The translations under genes were made by a program, and so were the position numbers. A stretch of 64,000 nucleotides of DNA from Streptomyces rimosus (GTDB taxonomy: Bacteria > Actinomycetota > Actinomycetes > Streptomycetales > Streptomycetaceae), in NCBI RefSeq assembly GCF_008704655.1, contig NZ_CP023688.1:5067001-5131000 (forward strand), read 5' to 3'. The notes under the pieces were generated by a model. It was given only the letters and a program-made list of their open reading frames with translations. It made no database searches and was not told the DNA's origin. Position 1 is the stretch's first letter; each line of letters begins with the position of its first letter. Of the stretch, positions 23,857 to 33,797 are shown in pieces.

Positions 23857-25896
23857 GTGTCCAGTCGCGAACTGCCCGGCCGGGATCTGCCCGGCCGGGA
23901 ACTGCAAGGCGGGCCCTCGGCGCCCGCTCCGGCCAAGCCGCGCACCCAGGTGCGGGACGGGGTCGTACGGGAGGTGTCCGTACCGCCGTTGGCGCCGCCG
24001 GTGCGGACCGGTTCACTGGGAGACATCCCCTTCGACAACGCCGCGCAAGCGCCGGACGAGGTGGTTCTGGCGCGCAAGAAGGCGGGCCCGGGTGCCGGGG
24101 GCGCGTGGCGGGACGTGAGCGCCGCCGAGTTCGCCGCCGAGGTGCTCGCCGTGGCCAAGGGCCTGATCGCGCACGGGCTGCGGCCCGGCGACCGGCTGGC
24201 CATCATGGCCCGTACGACCTACGAGTGGACGCTCGTGGACTTCGCCGCCTGGGCGGCCGGGCTGGTCACCGTACCGGTCTACCCGACCTCCTCCGCCCAC
24301 CAGGCGCACTGGATCCTGCGCGACTCGGGCGCCGCGGCGTGTGTCGTGGAGAGCGTCGAGCAGACCCGGCTGATCAGCTCGGTCCGTACGGGGCTGCCGG
24401 ACCTCGCGCACTTGTGGCAGCTGGACACCGGCGCGGTCGGGCAGCTCGTCGCGGCCGGCCGGCGGGTGCCGAACGCGCTGGTGACCGAACGGCGGGCGGC
24501 CACCGGACCCGGCGACATCGCCACCCTCGTCTACACCTCCGGCACCACCGGCCGCCCCAAGGGCTGTGTCCTGACCCACGGCAACTTCTTCGCCGAGGTG
24601 GACAACGCCACCGAACTGCTGCACCCGGTCTTCAAGTCGGTCAGCAGCGAGCCCGCCTCGACGCTGCTCTTCCTGCCGCTGTCACACGTCTTCGGGCGGA
24701 TGGTCGCGGTCGGCTGCCTGCGCGCGCGGGTACGCCTCGGCCACGCGCCCAGCATCCGTACCGAGGACCTGCTCGCCGACCTGGCCACCTTCCGGCCGAC
24801 GTTCCTGCTCGCGATCCCCTACGTCCTGGAGAAGGTCTACAACACCGGCCGCGCCACCGCCGAGAGGATGGGCCGGGCCGCCTCCTTCGACCGCGCGGCC
24901 CGCATCGCCCGGCGCTACGGGGAAGCCGTCGAGGCCAAGGAGCACGGCACCGGCAGCGGTCCCGGCGCGGCGCTGAAGGCCGCCCGCCGGCTGTACGACC
25001 CGCTGGTCTACCGCCGTATCCGCGCCGCGCTCGGCGGCAAGGTCCGCTACGCGATCTGCGGCGGCTCCCCGCTCGGGCACCGCCTCGCGGCCTTCTACGC
25101 CGGCGCGGGCATCGAGATCTTCGAGGGCTACGGGCTGACCGAGACCACCGCGGCGGCCACCCTCACCCCGCCGCTCAGGCCCCGTATCGGCACGGTGGGG
25201 CGGCCGCTGCCCGGCACCGCGGTACGGATCGCGGACGACGGCGAGGTGCTGCTGCGCGGCCCCCAGGTCTTCACGGGCTACTGGGACGCGGCGACCGGCG
25301 GCCCGCTGCGGAACGGCGACGGGTTCGGGGCCGGGCACGGCCAGGGGCTCCCCGCATACGAGGAACACGGTTACGGGAAGAGCGACGGCGGCTGGCTGGC
25401 GACCGGCGACATCGGCGCCCTCGACGCCGACGGCTATCTGACCATCACCGGCCGCAAGAAGGAGCTGATCGTCACCTCCGGCGGCAAGAACGTCGCCCCG
25501 GCCCCGCTGGAGGACCGGCTGCGGGCGCATCCGCTCGTCGGCCAGTGCATGGTCATCGGCGACGACCGCCCGTACATCACCGCGCTGATCACGCTGGAGG
25601 CCGACGGCCTGGCGCACTGGCGGATGATGGAGAAGAAGCAGCGGGTGCCGATGGCGGAACTGGTCACGGACGAGGTGCTGCTGGCCGACATCCAGGACGC
25701 CGTGGACGATGCCAACAAACTGGTGTCACGGGCGGAATCGATACGCCGCTTCACCGTGCTGCCGGTGGACTTCACCGAGGAGGCCGGTCATCTCACGCCG
25801 TCCCTGAAACTGCGGCGGGCCGCCATCGCGCGCGACTTCGCCGAGGAGATCGAGGAGCTGTACATACGGGGCGGGAGCGAGGCGCCCGGGCCCTGA
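23857..25896 (+). CDS. Long-chain acyl-CoA ligase (AMP-forming, FadD15-like)
   Basis: 679 aa adenylate-forming enzyme. Motifs: P-loop YTSGTTGRPKG, EGYGLTETTAA, TGD (GGWLATGDIG), ITGRKKELIVTSGGKNV and the C-terminal catalytic lysine in LTPSLKLRR. It activates fatty acids to acyl-CoA in the cytoplasm. GTG at 23857 with GAGGAG 7 nt upstream is preferred; the open frame runs 23 codons further with no ribosome site. The N-terminus carries a short internal repeat (ELPGRDLPGRELQGG). An insertion with Gly/His-rich sequence lies near residues 480-505. Confidence 0.92.
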   Translation: MSSRELPGRDLPGRELQGGPSAPAPAKPRTQVRDGVVREVSVPPLAPPVRTGSLGDIPFDNAAQAPDEVVLARKKAGPGAGGAWRDVSAAEFAAEVLAVAKGLIAHGLRPGDRLAIMARTTYEWTLVDFAAWAAGLVTVPVYPTSSAHQAHWILRDSGAAACVVESVEQTRLISSVRTGLPDLAHLWQLDTGAVGQLVAAGRRVPNALVTERRAATGPGDIATLVYTSGTTGRPKGCVLTHGNFFAEVDNATELLHPVFKSVSSEPASTLLFLPLSHVFGRMVAVGCLRARVRLGHAPSIRTEDLLADLATFRPTFLLAIPYVLEKVYNTGRATAERMGRAASFDRAARIARRYGEAVEAKEHGTGSGPGAALKAARRLYDPLVYRRIRAALGGKVRYAICGGSPLGHRLAAFYAGAGIEIFEGYGLTETTAAATLTPPLRPRIGTVGRPLPGTAVRIADDGEVLLRGPQVFTGYWDAATGGPLRNGDGFGAGHGQGLPAYEEHGYGKSDGGWLATGDIGALDADGYLTITGRKKELIVTSGGKNVAPAPLEDRLRAHPLVGQCMVIGDDRPYITALITLEADGLAHWRMMEKKQRVPMAELVTDEVLLADIQDAVDDANKLVSRAESIRRFTVLPVDFTEEAGHLTPSLKLRRAAIARDFAEEIEELYIRGGSEAPGP

Positions 25897-25898
25897 TG

Positions 25899-25992
25899 CC
25901 ACGTTAACTGACCCCCCGGTAACGTGGTGGGGGCCGGGCCCGGCAAACGGGAACCCCGTGTCACCTCTGTGGGGGAAGTGGCGCGGGGTTCC
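25899..25992. terminator. Bidirectional terminator region with two hairpins
   Basis: CCACGTTA ... TAACGTGG (25899-25927, 8-bp stem) and GGAACCCCG ... CGGGGTTCC (25950-25992, 9-bp stem with inner GTCACC/GTGGC pairing) between the convergent ligase and lipase genes. Confidence 0.6.
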
Positions 25993-26021
25993 TTGCCGCT
26001 CACGTACCAACGGGGCGCGGC

Positions 26022-27251
26022 TCAGCCGCAGTTGCCGTTCGTCGCCTTACCGGCGAAACGGTCCGCCAGCCAGTTCGCGGCCGGTACGGCGCCCGCTACC
26101 GCGCCGATGACGTGCTCGCCCAGCGGGATCGTGCTCCACCGCACGTCGGCGCCCCTGGCGCACCAGTCCGCGCGCAGCTGCCGGCCGACGCCGTACGGGA
26201 TCAGCTCGTCGAGCGTGCCGTGGTAGAGGAACACCGGCGCGTCCGGCCTGCGCGTGCCGAGGTCCGACTCGCGCAGCCGCCGCTGCCAGTCCGCCTCGTA
26301 CAGCGGGTTCCTGACCGTCACGTCGGAGATCTTCTTGAAGGCGCCCGCGATGCCGTCGATCGCCACGCAGTTGTTCTTCATGAAGTCGACGTAGTGCCGC
26401 CCCTTGGCGTTGAGGTACTTCGCCAGGTCCAGTTCGGGGAAGGCGGCGTCCTGGCCGACGGCGGCCATCAGGATCAGGCCCGCGCCCACATTGCCGTTGT
26501 TGAAGTCCGCGACCTTGAGCAGATCCGCCGGGACCCCGCCGGTCGCGGTGCCCTTGACCTTCAGCTCCGGCGCGTACGTACCGTGCAGCTCGGCCGCCCA
26601 GCCCGACGCCTGGCCGCCCTGCGAATAGCCCATGATCCCGACCGGGGAGTCCGCGGTGACGCCCGCCTGCACGGCGCCGGGCAGCCGCTGGGCGGCGCGG
26701 GCCGCGTCCAGTACGGCCTGCCCCTCGGCCCGGCCGACGGTGTACGTGTGGTCGCCGGGCGTGCCCAGGCCCTCGTAGTCGGTCACGGCCACCGCCCAGC
26801 CGCGCGCCGTGAGCTGCTGGATGAGGTTGGCCTCGACGGTGGTGCCCTTGGGGAAGCCGGCCGAGGGCGCGCACATGTCGGCGAGGCCGACCGTACCGAC
26901 GGCGTACGTGACCAGGGGGCGCGGCCCGGTACGGCCGTCGTCCGGGACGATGACCGTGCCGGAGACGACGTTCGGGGTGCCCTGGGCGCTGGTCGACCGG
27001 TACTCCATGTGCCAGGCGCGGGTACGGGTCGGCTGGCCGGGGAGGGGGTGGAAGGAGGTGGGCGAGGACTTCACGATGTCGCCGGGGCGCGGGGCCGTCT
27101 GTGCGGCCGCCGGGGCGGGCTGCGGGGCGGCCGGTGTGGTGGCGGCGGCGTTCGTGAGGCCGAGCGAGAGGGCGAGCGCCGTGGCGGCGGTGGCGGCGGT
27201 GGTGCGCAGCGCGCGATTCGCACGCCGGTCATGGGGGGTGTGGGGCACCAT
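26022..27251 (-). CDS. Secreted lipase (LIP family)
   Basis: 409 aa. A Sec signal peptide (basic start, ATAATALALSLGLTNAAA hydrophobic core) is cleaved near residue 37. The nucleophile elbow is GYSQGG with Ser210; aspartate and histidine are expected at PVFLYHGTLDELIP and GEHVIGAV. Cys127 and the NNC and NGNC cysteines could form disulfides outside the cell. Similar to secretory lipases that hydrolyse esters or triglycerides. ATG at 27251 has GGGAG 6 nt upstream; the frame remains open to 27944 without support. Confidence 0.9.
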   Translation of the reverse strand: MVPHTPHDRRANRALRTTAATAATALALSLGLTNAAATTPAAPQPAPAAAQTAPRPGDIVKSSPTSFHPLPGQPTRTRAWHMEYRSTSAQGTPNVVSGTVIVPDDGRTGPRPLVTYAVGTVGLADMCAPSAGFPKGTTVEANLIQQLTARGWAVAVTDYEGLGTPGDHTYTVGRAEGQAVLDAARAAQRLPGAVQAGVTADSPVGIMGYSQGGQASGWAAELHGTYAPELKVKGTATGGVPADLLKVADFNNGNVGAGLILMAAVGQDAAFPELDLAKYLNAKGRHYVDFMKNNCVAIDGIAGAFKKISDVTVRNPLYEADWQRRLRESDLGTRRPDAPVFLYHGTLDELIPYGVGRQLRADWCARGADVRWSTIPLGEHVIGAVAGAVPAANWLADRFAGKATNGNCG

Positions 27252-27334
27252 GCGGCTCTCCCAACGGTCCGGAGGACGGGGTAGTTGGGGTGACCGTAGT
27301 GACTCGCGGGTAAGTAAGGCGCTGACCAGGACGC

Positions 27335-28495
27335 TCAGCTTTGCTGACCCGGGAGGGCAGGGGCGCCCGGCAGGGCAGGCGTGGGTGGGAGGACCGGGGA
27401 GCCCGGGAGGGCAGGTGAGGGCGGGCGCAGCCGGTACGCGCCCGGAGTGGTTCCCGTCCAGCGCCGGAACGCGCGGTGGAACGCGGTGTCCTCGGAGAAG
27501 CCCAGCCGCGCCGCCAGCGCGGCGATCGGCTCCCGGCCCGCCGCCAGCGCGCTGATCGCCGCGTCCCGGCGCACCGCGTCCTTCAGCCGCTGGTACGAGG
27601 TCCCCTCCGCCTGGAGCCGGCGGCGCAGCGTCGCCGGACTCACCGCCAGCCGCGCCGCGACCTCGGCCGCCTCCGGCAGCCGCGCCGGGCCCGGGCTGCG
27701 CAGGGCCGGGGCGAGCGCGCGGCGCACCCGCTCGGTGAAGGTCGTGCCGTACTCCCGCCGGCTCAGCAGGTCGGCGGGCGCCCGCCGCAGCATCGCCGCC
27801 AGCGCCGCCTCGTCCTGGACGACCGGTGCCGCCAGCCAGCGGGCGTCGAAGACCGCCGCGGTACGCGGCGCACCGAAGCGCACCGCGCAGTCGAAAAGCA
27901 GCTCGTACTCGTGTGCGTGTGCGGGGGCCGGGTGGACGAAGCACACATCGGACAGCGGAATGTGCCGGCCGATGAGCCAGCTGGACAGCCGGTGCCAGAT
28001 GATCAGCACGGACTCGGCGAGGAAGGTGCCCTCGGGGTACGGACGCAGGTCGCTGAGGAGGGAGAACTCGGCGGGGCGGGCAGGGGAGGCGTCCCGGATG
28101 TCCCGGTCGTCCCGGTCGGGGATACGGGGCTCGCCGTTCCGGCCGGGCATCGTCACGGCCATCTCGGGCCCGCCGGGGAACAGCCCGTAGAACCGTACGG
28201 CCCGCTCCAGTGCCGTACCGAGATCCGGGCAGCCCACGCAGGCGAGGCCCATCATGGCGAACGTGCCCCGGCGGCTGGGCCGCGGCCCGAGCCCCAGGAA
28301 TTCATCGTCCGTGGCCCGGTGCAGCTCCTTGACCAGCCGCGCGAACCGGTCCGCCGCCACCCGCGCCCGGTCGTCCCCGAGCAGCAACGGCGATATCCCC
28401 GCGGCCTGCAGCAACGGCACGGTGTCCAGCCCTGCCCGCCGCGCCCCGCCGAGGACGGCCCGCACATGGTGCACCGCGATGGTCGGCCCGGTCAT
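27335..28495 (-). CDS. AraC-family regulator with arabinose-binding-type N-terminal domain
   Basis: 386 aa. Residues 10-200 are the AraC dimerisation domain of the OruR/PF12625 type (GLGPRPSRRGTFAMMGLACVG); the C-terminal double HTH includes SPATLRRRLQAEGTSYQRLKD and ALAARLGFSEDTAFHRAFRRWTG. The tail is a Pro/Ala/Leu repeat. TACCGT lies 8 nt before the ATG at 28495 and no ribosome site is seen, so a leaderless transcript is possible. Regulators of this type often sit next to the lipase they control, and the secreted lipase gene lies 83 nt downstream. Confidence 0.88.
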   Translation of the reverse strand: MTGPTIAVHHVRAVLGGARRAGLDTVPLLQAAGISPLLLGDDRARVAADRFARLVKELHRATDDEFLGLGPRPSRRGTFAMMGLACVGCPDLGTALERAVRFYGLFPGGPEMAVTMPGRNGEPRIPDRDDRDIRDASPARPAEFSLLSDLRPYPEGTFLAESVLIIWHRLSSWLIGRHIPLSDVCFVHPAPAHAHEYELLFDCAVRFGAPRTAAVFDARWLAAPVVQDEAALAAMLRRAPADLLSRREYGTTFTERVRRALAPALRSPGPARLPEAAEVAARLAVSPATLRRRLQAEGTSYQRLKDAVRRDAAISALAAGREPIAALAARLGFSEDTAFHRAFRRWTGTTPGAYRLRPPSPALPGSPVLPPTPALPGAPALPGQQS

Positions 28496-28529
28496 GGCAC
28501 AGCACGGTAGCCGCAGGGGGCGAAGAGGT

Positions 28530-28557
28530 GAATCCAGCCCGTCCGGCGTTTGAGGAC
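28530..28557. repeat. Streptomyces-type intergenic repeat fragment
   Basis: CAGCCCGTCCGGCGTTTGAG followed by GAC resembles a short sequence scattered between genes in many Streptomyces chromosomes. One copy is seen here. Role unknown. Confidence 0.4.
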
Positions 28558-28636
28558 AAGCAGGCCGGAGGCCGCGTCCGGAGACCGCGCGGGCGCCCAC
28601 CGCAAATCGGCCAAGCCCAGCGGCAGGCGAAAAGGC

Positions 28637-28677
28637 AGGAGCCCCGTCCCCTTCCGAAAGGAAGAGGCGGGGCTCCT
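28637..28677 (-). terminator. Terminator of cold-shock gene
   Basis: Near-perfect hairpin AGGAGCCCCGTCCCCTTCC-GAAA-GGAAGAGGCGGGGCTCCT with one bulge, 44 nt after the csp stop on the minus strand. Confidence 0.8.
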
Positions 28678-28720
28678 TGGGTACTGCTAAGCCGAACCGC
28701 GATCGGTCGGACCGGGCAAC

Positions 28721-28924
28721 TTAGACCGGCGTGACGTTCTCCGCCTGCGGGCCCTTCGGGCCCTGCGTGACGTCGAAGTTCACCTGCTGGTTCTCCTCCA
28801 GGGAGCGGAAGCCAGAGGCGTTGATCGCAGAGTAGTGAACGAAGACATCCGGGCCGCCGCCGTCCTGGGCGATGAAGCCGAAGCCCTTTTCAGCGTTGAA
28901 CCACTTCACGGTTCCGGTAGCCAT
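28721..28924 (-). CDS. Cold-shock protein (CspA family)
   Basis: 67 aa OB-fold RNA chaperone. RNP1 is KGFGFI and RNP2 is VFVHY, in the expected order after [18 protein letters not shown] at 28924 has AGGAGG close upstream. It binds single-stranded RNA or DNA in the cytoplasm. The upstream untranslated stretch is long and contains a hairpin, usual for cold-shock mRNAs. Confidence 0.96.
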   Translation of the reverse strand: MATGTVKWFNAEKGFGFIAQDGGGPDVFVHYSAINASGFRSLEENQQVNFDVTQGPKGPQAENVTPV

Positions 28925-28988
28925 AAGCCCTCCTTGGGCCAAAGGGTTGCCCTGCTCCAGAACCTGCAAGAAGTCTGAAAACTACAAA

Positions 28989-29017
28989 AGCCTGCGGCGT
29001 CACATGCTCCGCAGGCT
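28989..29017 (-). promoter_or_regulatory. Hairpin in the 5' untranslated region of the cold-shock gene
   Basis: AGCCTGCGG, 11-nt loop, CCGCAGGCT, 65-93 nt upstream of the csp ATG. A thermally sensitive or attenuating role is inferred from gene type. Confidence 0.45.
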
Positions 29018-29172
29018 CTGTACTGCAAGGGAAACCAAACTGCAACTTGCGCTGAGCGTAGCACGGGGCGGTTGTAGGGCGGAAGAGCCAAAGATCACGT
29101 TTACCCGCGCGGTGGACCGGTCCGGGAGGAACCACAGGAGGCCCCGCCGCACCGTCCGGCGCGTGCCGGGTC

Positions 29173-30084
<912 letters not shown>

Positions 30085-30570
30085 GGCCCGATTCCGGCGG
30101 CGAATTCCGCGGGCGGGCCGGGTGCGGGTATGCGGTCGGCATATCGATGCGTCCCGACGGCATAGGGAAGGTGTTCCCGATGCGCGCGGAAGTCGTACGG
30201 GGGGCGTACGGGAGCCGCGCGGAAGGTGTGTGGAAGTCGTACGCGAGTGCGCGGAAGTCGCACGGACGCCATGGACGGGGCGGCGGAAAGTCGCCGGGAA
30301 GACACCGGGAATTCACCGAGGGCGGCCGAAAGGGCCGCACGGAATCCTCGGGAAGTCCCGCAGGTGCCTCAGGGGCCCAGGCCAGCTCCTGGGAAAGGGG
30401 CGGCAATCCCGCGCGGGCGTCTCTCGGGCCCGTCGAAACCCGGCGGGAAAGTCCGTAAGGCGTACGCGTCGGCAAGGCGTGCGAATCGTACGCATCGGCA
30501 AGCGTCGGCAAGCCGTACGAAATGCTCCGCGGCGCGCCTCGGGTCGCGCGCCACATCGCGTCATGTCACG
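30085..30570. other. 486-bp gene-free stretch with degenerate GTACG-rich repeats
   Basis: No supported gene. Recurring pieces are GGAAGTCGTACG (30189, 30234 areas), CGGAAGTCGCACGG, and near the right end CGTACGCGTCGGCAAG and CGTACGCATCGGCAAG. Every reading frame gives low-complexity Arg/Pro/Gly sequence. No terminator-quality hairpin is evident between mqnA and the convergent esterase gene. Confidence 0.6.
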
Positions 30571-31782
30571 TCACGGCGCGGGCGTCGGGCCCGGTATCAC
30601 CTTGCTGATCCACTGCATGGTTCCGTCGTCCATGCCCCGGACGTACCCCCTGGCGTTGTGGCCGCCGCCTTCGATCACCTGAAGGCGGGTCTTGATCGGC
30701 CCCTTGCCGTATTTCTTCATGAAGGATTCCAGCTTGGCCCGGCCGCCCTCCTTGGTGCCGATCTGGAAGGCGAGGTGCACGTCCGGCGCACCGGGACGGG
30801 CGATCAGGCTCTTGGCCAGCTGCTCGGGGTCGTTGGCCCGCATCTCCTTCTCGTGGCCGCGCCACAGCGGCGAGTCCGGCCGCAGGTCAGGGCCGCTGGC
30901 GATCACGGCCTTGAACCGGTCGGGGTGCTGGAGCACCTGCTTGAGGCCCACGAAGGCGCCGGACGACGAGCCCATGAAGGCCCAGCCGTCCCGCGAGGCG
31001 AAGGTGCGGAAGTTGGCCTTGACCAGGTCGGGGACGTCGTCGGACATCCAGGTGCCCATCTTCGGCTGCCCCGGGATGTCGCTGCCGTCGTAGTAGTTCT
31101 TGTTGTCCGCGTTCAGGACCGGCATCACGACGATGAACGGCTTGCTCTTGCCCGACTTCGACCACTCGCTGATGCTGCTCTGCAGCTTCAGGTCGGTTCC
31201 CATCCAGTAGTTGACCGGGTAGCCGGGGCCGCCGGGCAGCGCGATGAGGACCGGGAAGGCGCTCTTGGCGTACTTCTCCTCGTAGTACTCCTTGGGGGCC
31301 CAGACCCAGACCCTGCCCGTGAAGCCGGACTTCTTCCCGTGCAGCGTGGTCACGCCGATCTTGGTGCCGTCGTCCAGCGTGTTCGCCGTCGTGAAATCCG
31401 CGCGCGGGCCCGTGGGCATCCGTACCCGGGGATCGCCCGTACCGGAGGACCCGCCCTTTCCGGCGTCGCCCGAGCCGCCGCCGGGGCCGGTCCGGTCGAA
31501 GGACATCGGGTCGCCGTTGTCGGAGAAGACGTCGAAGGCGTTCAGTACGGGGACGGACGCCAGCCCGAGGACGGCGACGGCCGCGCCGATCCACAGGAAC
31601 CGCTTGCGCCGCCCGGCGCGGGCCCGCCGCGGCCGGGAACGCCGGCCGGAGCGGTCGGGGCGGTCAGGCCCTTCGGGCCCCGGCCCGTGCTGGACGTAAC
31701 CGTACGAGGGCTGCTGCGCCGAGCCGTACGGGGGCGGCTCGGCGGAGCCGTACGAGGGCTGCTGCCCGGCATGATGCTGCAC
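30571..31782 (-). CDS. Membrane-anchored putative esterase (esterase D-like)
   Basis: 403 aa. Residues 8-30 carry a repeat (PSYGSAEPPPYGSAQQPSYGY), 45-60 are Arg-rich, 61-80 form one membrane segment, then a Gly/Ser linker and an extracytoplasmic alpha/beta hydrolase domain. Nucleophile Ser273 in MGSSSGAF and His near 375 in GGGHNARGY; APKEYYEE and LIALPGGPGY are typical of PF00756 esterases (mycolyltransferase relatives). GTG at 31782 has GGAG 7 nt upstream. The much longer open frame to 33009 lies antisense to a kinase and is rejected. Confidence 0.85.
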   Translation of the reverse strand: MQHHAGQQPSYGSAEPPPYGSAQQPSYGYVQHGPGPEGPDRPDRSGRRSRPRRARAGRRKRFLWIGAAVAVLGLASVPVLNAFDVFSDNGDPMSFDRTGPGGGSGDAGKGGSSGTGDPRVRMPTGPRADFTTANTLDDGTKIGVTTLHGKKSGFTGRVWVWAPKEYYEEKYAKSAFPVLIALPGGPGYPVNYWMGTDLKLQSSISEWSKSGKSKPFIVVMPVLNADNKNYYDGSDIPGQPKMGTWMSDDVPDLVKANFRTFASRDGWAFMGSSSGAFVGLKQVLQHPDRFKAVIASGPDLRPDSPLWRGHEKEMRANDPEQLAKSLIARPGAPDVHLAFQIGTKEGGRAKLESFMKKYGKGPIKTRLQVIEGGGHNARGYVRGMDDGTMQWISKVIPGPTPAP

Positions 31783-31887
31783 GGAAGTACTCCGGTCGGT
31801 GAGCTGCCCCGCGGGACAAGTCGGACTGTTGCTGGCGTTCCACCTCTTTGGAGGCGAAAGCCGTTGTGCCGGTTCACCGGACCCGGC

Positions 31888-31914
31888 ATGACCTGGGTCA
31901 TAGGCCCATAGGCT
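31888..31914 (+). promoter_or_regulatory. Kinase promoter with palindrome
   Basis: TAGGCT at 31909-31914 is a TANNNT -10 box 36 nt before the kinase ATG. ATGACC-TG-GGTCAT (31888-31901) is a 6+6 bp inverted repeat over the -35/spacer region, so a regulator may bind there. Confidence 0.45.
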
Positions 31915-31950
31915 GGTGCGGGATCCGGGCCGGGAGGGGGAGGCGAGGCG

Positions 31951-33681
31951 ATGGAGCCGCTGGGGGCGGACGATCCGCGCGTCATCGGTGCGTACCGGCT
32001 GCTGGGCCGGCTCGGCGCGGGCGGCATGGGGCGGGTCTACCTGGGACGCAGCGCGGGCGGCCGGACCGTCGCGGTGAAATCGGTGCACGCGCGGCTCGCC
32101 GCCGACGATCGGTTCCGGGCGCGCTTCCGGCGCGAGGTGGAGTCCGCGCGCCGGGTCGGCGGCGCCTGGACCGCGCCCGTACTGGACGCCGACCCGGACG
32201 CCCCCGTCCCCTGGGTGGCCACCGGTTACGTCGCCGGGCCCTCGCTCACCCGGGCCGTCGAGGACTTCGGCCCGCTGGACGCGTCCGCCGTACGGACGCT
32301 GGGCGCCGGGCTGGCCGCGGCGCTGGCCGCCGTACACACCCACGGCCTGGTGCACCGCGACGTCAAACCGTCCAACGTCATGCTCACCCTCGACGGCCCG
32401 CTGCTGATCGACTTCGGCATCGCCCGCGCCATGGACGGCGGCGCCGCGCTCACCGCCACCGGCGTCCAGGTCGGCTCGCCCGGCTACATGGCACCCGAGC
32501 AGATCCTGGGCAGGGACGTCACCGGCGCCTGCGACGTGTTCTCGCTCGGCGCGGTACTGGCGTACGCGGCCACCGGGGCCGGCCCGTTCACCGGGGACAG
32601 CTCGGCCGCCCTGCTCTACAAGGTCGTCCACGAGGACCCCGACCTGGGCGCCGCCCTCACCGGCGAACTGCGCGAGGTGACCGCGGCCTGCCTGGCGAAG
32701 CGCCCCGGGGACCGGCCTGCGCCGGGGGAGATCGTGCGGCGGCTGGGCGGTGCTCCGGAGCGCGGCACCGGATGGCTGCCTGCGCCGCTGGTCGAGCGGG
32801 TCAGCCGGCAGGCGGTGGAACTGCTGAACCTGGACGGGCGGGTGGCTCCGAGCGCGGGCGTGGGCCCGGGCGTAGGCGTGGGCCCGGACGAGTCCCACGT
32901 GGCGGGGGCCTTCGGGCCTCCGGACCCCTCGTACGGCTCCGGCCTCGTCCCCTTCGACGCCGTAGCCGACGTCCCGGCCGCCACCTCGGCGGACGCCCGT
33001 ATCGGTCATCCCTCCGGCGGCATCCCGACGCCGCCGCCGAAGCCGCTCGGGCCACCTTGGCCACCCGGGTCACCGGCCTCACCCTCCTCCAAAGAACGCC
33101 GCCTCACCTTCAACGGCGTCCTCGGCGGCGGGGCCGACGGCTCCGGCCGTCGCAGGCTGAGCTGCACGCTCGTGCTTTCCGTGGCCGGTGTGCTCGCCGC
33201 GGCGACGACCGCCGCGTTCGTCTTCCAGCTGCTGCCGGGGCAGGGCGGCGACGGCGGCAGGGACGCGGCCGCGAAGCCGCCCGGCAGCGGGCGGTCCCCG
33301 GCGCCCGGGGACACCCGGCCCGACGCGTCGGCCGTTCCCGAGCCGTTCCTCGGCACCTGGACCGGCACGGTCGTCACCCGCCACAACCTCCCCAACGGCA
33401 CCATCACCAGCACGATCACCCCGGGCGCCAAGGGCGACTACGTGGTCCGCACCACGTACGACTTCCTGATCGCCCGGTGCGAGGCCAAGGCCGAGCTGGT
33501 GTCCGCCACCGCCACCGCGCTGACCGTCCGGGAACGCACGGACGGCAAGCCGGGGCCCGGCTGCACGGGGGCCGAGGCGGCCGTCACGTACACGCTCGGC
33601 AAGGGCGGCACGCTCGCCTTCGCCTCCGACGACGAGGCGGGCGGCCGCCCCCACGCGTCCCTGAAGAAGACGGGCGGCTGA
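31951..33681 (+). CDS. Transmembrane serine/threonine protein kinase (PknB type)
   Basis: 576 aa. Kinase domain residues 15-265: glycine loop LGAGGMGRVYLG, ATP lysine Lys43, HRDVKPSN (135-142), DFG (154-156), APE (181-183). A Pro/Gly-rich juxtamembrane stretch leads to one membrane segment near 405-427. The extracellular part (440-576) is a small beta domain (PEPFLGTWTGTVVTRHNLPN, two cysteines) that could sense a cell-wall or lipid ligand. No PASTA repeats. ATG at 31951 follows GGAGGCGAGG. Confidence 0.92.
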   Translation: MEPLGADDPRVIGAYRLLGRLGAGGMGRVYLGRSAGGRTVAVKSVHARLAADDRFRARFRREVESARRVGGAWTAPVLDADPDAPVPWVATGYVAGPSLTRAVEDFGPLDASAVRTLGAGLAAALAAVHTHGLVHRDVKPSNVMLTLDGPLLIDFGIARAMDGGAALTATGVQVGSPGYMAPEQILGRDVTGACDVFSLGAVLAYAATGAGPFTGDSSAALLYKVVHEDPDLGAALTGELREVTAACLAKRPGDRPAPGEIVRRLGGAPERGTGWLPAPLVERVSRQAVELLNLDGRVAPSAGVGPGVGVGPDESHVAGAFGPPDPSYGSGLVPFDAVADVPAATSADARIGHPSGGIPTPPPKPLGPPWPPGSPASPSSKERRLTFNGVLGGGADGSGRRRLSCTLVLSVAGVLAAATTAAFVFQLLPGQGGDGGRDAAAKPPGSGRSPAPGDTRPDASAVPEPFLGTWTGTVVTRHNLPNGTITSTITPGAKGDYVVRTTYDFLIARCEAKAELVSATATALTVRERTDGKPGPGCTGAEAAVTYTLGKGGTLAFASDDEAGGRPHASLKKTGG

Positions 33682-33754
33682 CCCGACGCGTCCCGGAGGG
33701 GCGGCGGCTGAGCCGCCCGCGCCGCCCGCCGCCAGTGGTGCCGGACCGCTGGCG

Positions 33755-33760
33755 TACGCT
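33755..33760 (+). promoter_or_regulatory. -10 box TACGCT of mqnC
   Basis: GTACGCT 37 nt upstream of the mqnC GTG, identical to the heptamer before mqnE. Confidence 0.45.
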
Positions 33761-33797
33761 GGTTCGGTCGTTATGCCCGCCTCCGAAGGGACGCCCG

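Noticed and set aside
27252..27944. N-terminal extension of the secreted lipase
   Set aside because: It would bury the signal peptide inside the protein and overlaps the AraC-family gene.
31783..33009. N-terminal extension of the esterase frame
   Set aside because: Antisense to the kinase; the GTG at 31782 has a good ribosome site and the membrane anchor follows correctly.
31848..33797. In-frame extension of mqnC upstream through the kinase gene
   Set aside because: The kinase frame is strongly supported, and mqnC has its own ribosome site and family-typical start at 33798.
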